DNA of 64,000 bases. Origin: Rhizobium sp. WSM4643 (GTDB lineage: Bacteria > Pseudomonadota > Alphaproteobacteria > Rhizobiales > Rhizobiaceae). The translations under genes and the position numbers were made by a program. The DNA lies in the NCBI RefSeq assembly GCF_025152745.1, contig NZ_CP104040.1, positions 3,840,501 through 3,904,500 on the forward strand, written 5' to 3'. The notes below the pieces were generated by a model. That model saw only the letters and a program-made list of their open reading frames with translations. It was not told where the DNA came from and made no database searches. Positions 63,927-64,000 of the stretch are shown in pieces; the first letter of the stretch is position 1, and the number at the start of each line of letters is the position of its first letter.

Positions 63927-64000
63927 ATGATGACAAACGCTCAGATCACCTATCCCGTCGGATCGACCGATTGGACGCTGCTGTTGGCCCGGCACGCGTC
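63927..64000 (+). CDS. Start of an unidentified gene, cut by the window edge
   Basis: Tandem ATG ATG preceded by GGGAGG; the frame reads MMTNAQITYPVGSTDWTLLLARH and is open to the edge. Too short to assign a family. ATG 63930 is better spaced from the ribosome site than 63927. Divergent from the MBL gene. Confidence 0.55.
   Translation, partial: MMTNAQITYPVGSTDWTLLLARHA

Overview
This window reads as chromosomal DNA of a fast-growing rhizobium, most like the Rhizobium etli / R. leguminosarum group. The reasons are the GC-rich coding bias with long antisense shadow frames, RIME-like and other dispersed palindromic repeats in the gaps, an RmrAB-type efflux locus, a speF-type ornithine decarboxylase leader, and many LacI, LysR, AraC and ABC/TRAP uptake genes. 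This is inference from gene content. I saw no tRNA, rRNA, insertion sequence, prophage or CRISPR array.

Layout. 1-1029: start of a membrane GGDEF protein running off the left edge. 1.36-4.6 kb: a TRAP transporter (small and large permeases, then a convergent Tat-exported binding protein). 4.9-9.25 kb: gamma-Glu-GABA hydrolase-like amidotransferase, 2-hydroxyacid dehydrogenase, LacI and MarR regulators, creatininase-like amidohydrolase. 9.4-12.9 kb: COG0523 metallochaperone GTPase, WD40 protein, GNAT, serine acetyltransferase. 12.95-13.3 kb: a decayed GGDEF remnant. 13.4-19.8 kb: serine hydrolase, GNAT, ornithine decarboxylase with a long leader RNA, divergent LysR, DUF1007 plus NicO metal permease. 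19.9-25.6 kb: small membrane protein, GNAT, DUF533, KDPG aldolase, CYTH and CHAD genes, a VOC protein under a SoxR-like operator, tRNA hydroxylase TrhO. 25.7-32.5 kb: CHASE4-GGDEF-EAL protein, GH1 beta-glucosidase, DoxX, Gfo/Idh/MocA oxidoreductase, TIM-barrel isomerase.

32.7-41.7 kb is a pentose locus: ribose/xylose-type ABC importer, divergent LacI, xylose isomerase, xylulokinase and a second LacI. 41.9-45.7 kb is an efflux module (DHA2 pump, membrane fusion protein, divergent TetR). 45.8-50.8 kb: AraC-GyrI regulator, TerC with a structured leader, and a gltX-lysS pair of atypical lineage. 51-53.5 kb: SDR/AraC divergent pair and an anchored hypothetical protein. 53.7-60.3 kb: LysR followed by a YdcSTUV-PatD-like putrescine uptake and oxidation operon. 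60.4-63.6 kb: YjbE-type TerC, DUF1328, and a DoxX-TPR-MBL operon. A gene starts at 63.93 kb and runs off the right edge.

Themes. Polyamines recur (ornithine decarboxylase, gamma-Glu-GABA hydrolase-like protein, putrescine ABC importer and aminobutyraldehyde dehydrogenase), as do pentose/glycoside catabolism and metal handling. The most interesting non-coding signals are five copies of a hairpin repeat whose core is conserved while its arms change with compensation, RIME-like elements inside operons, two structured leaders (odc and terC) and several crisp operators.
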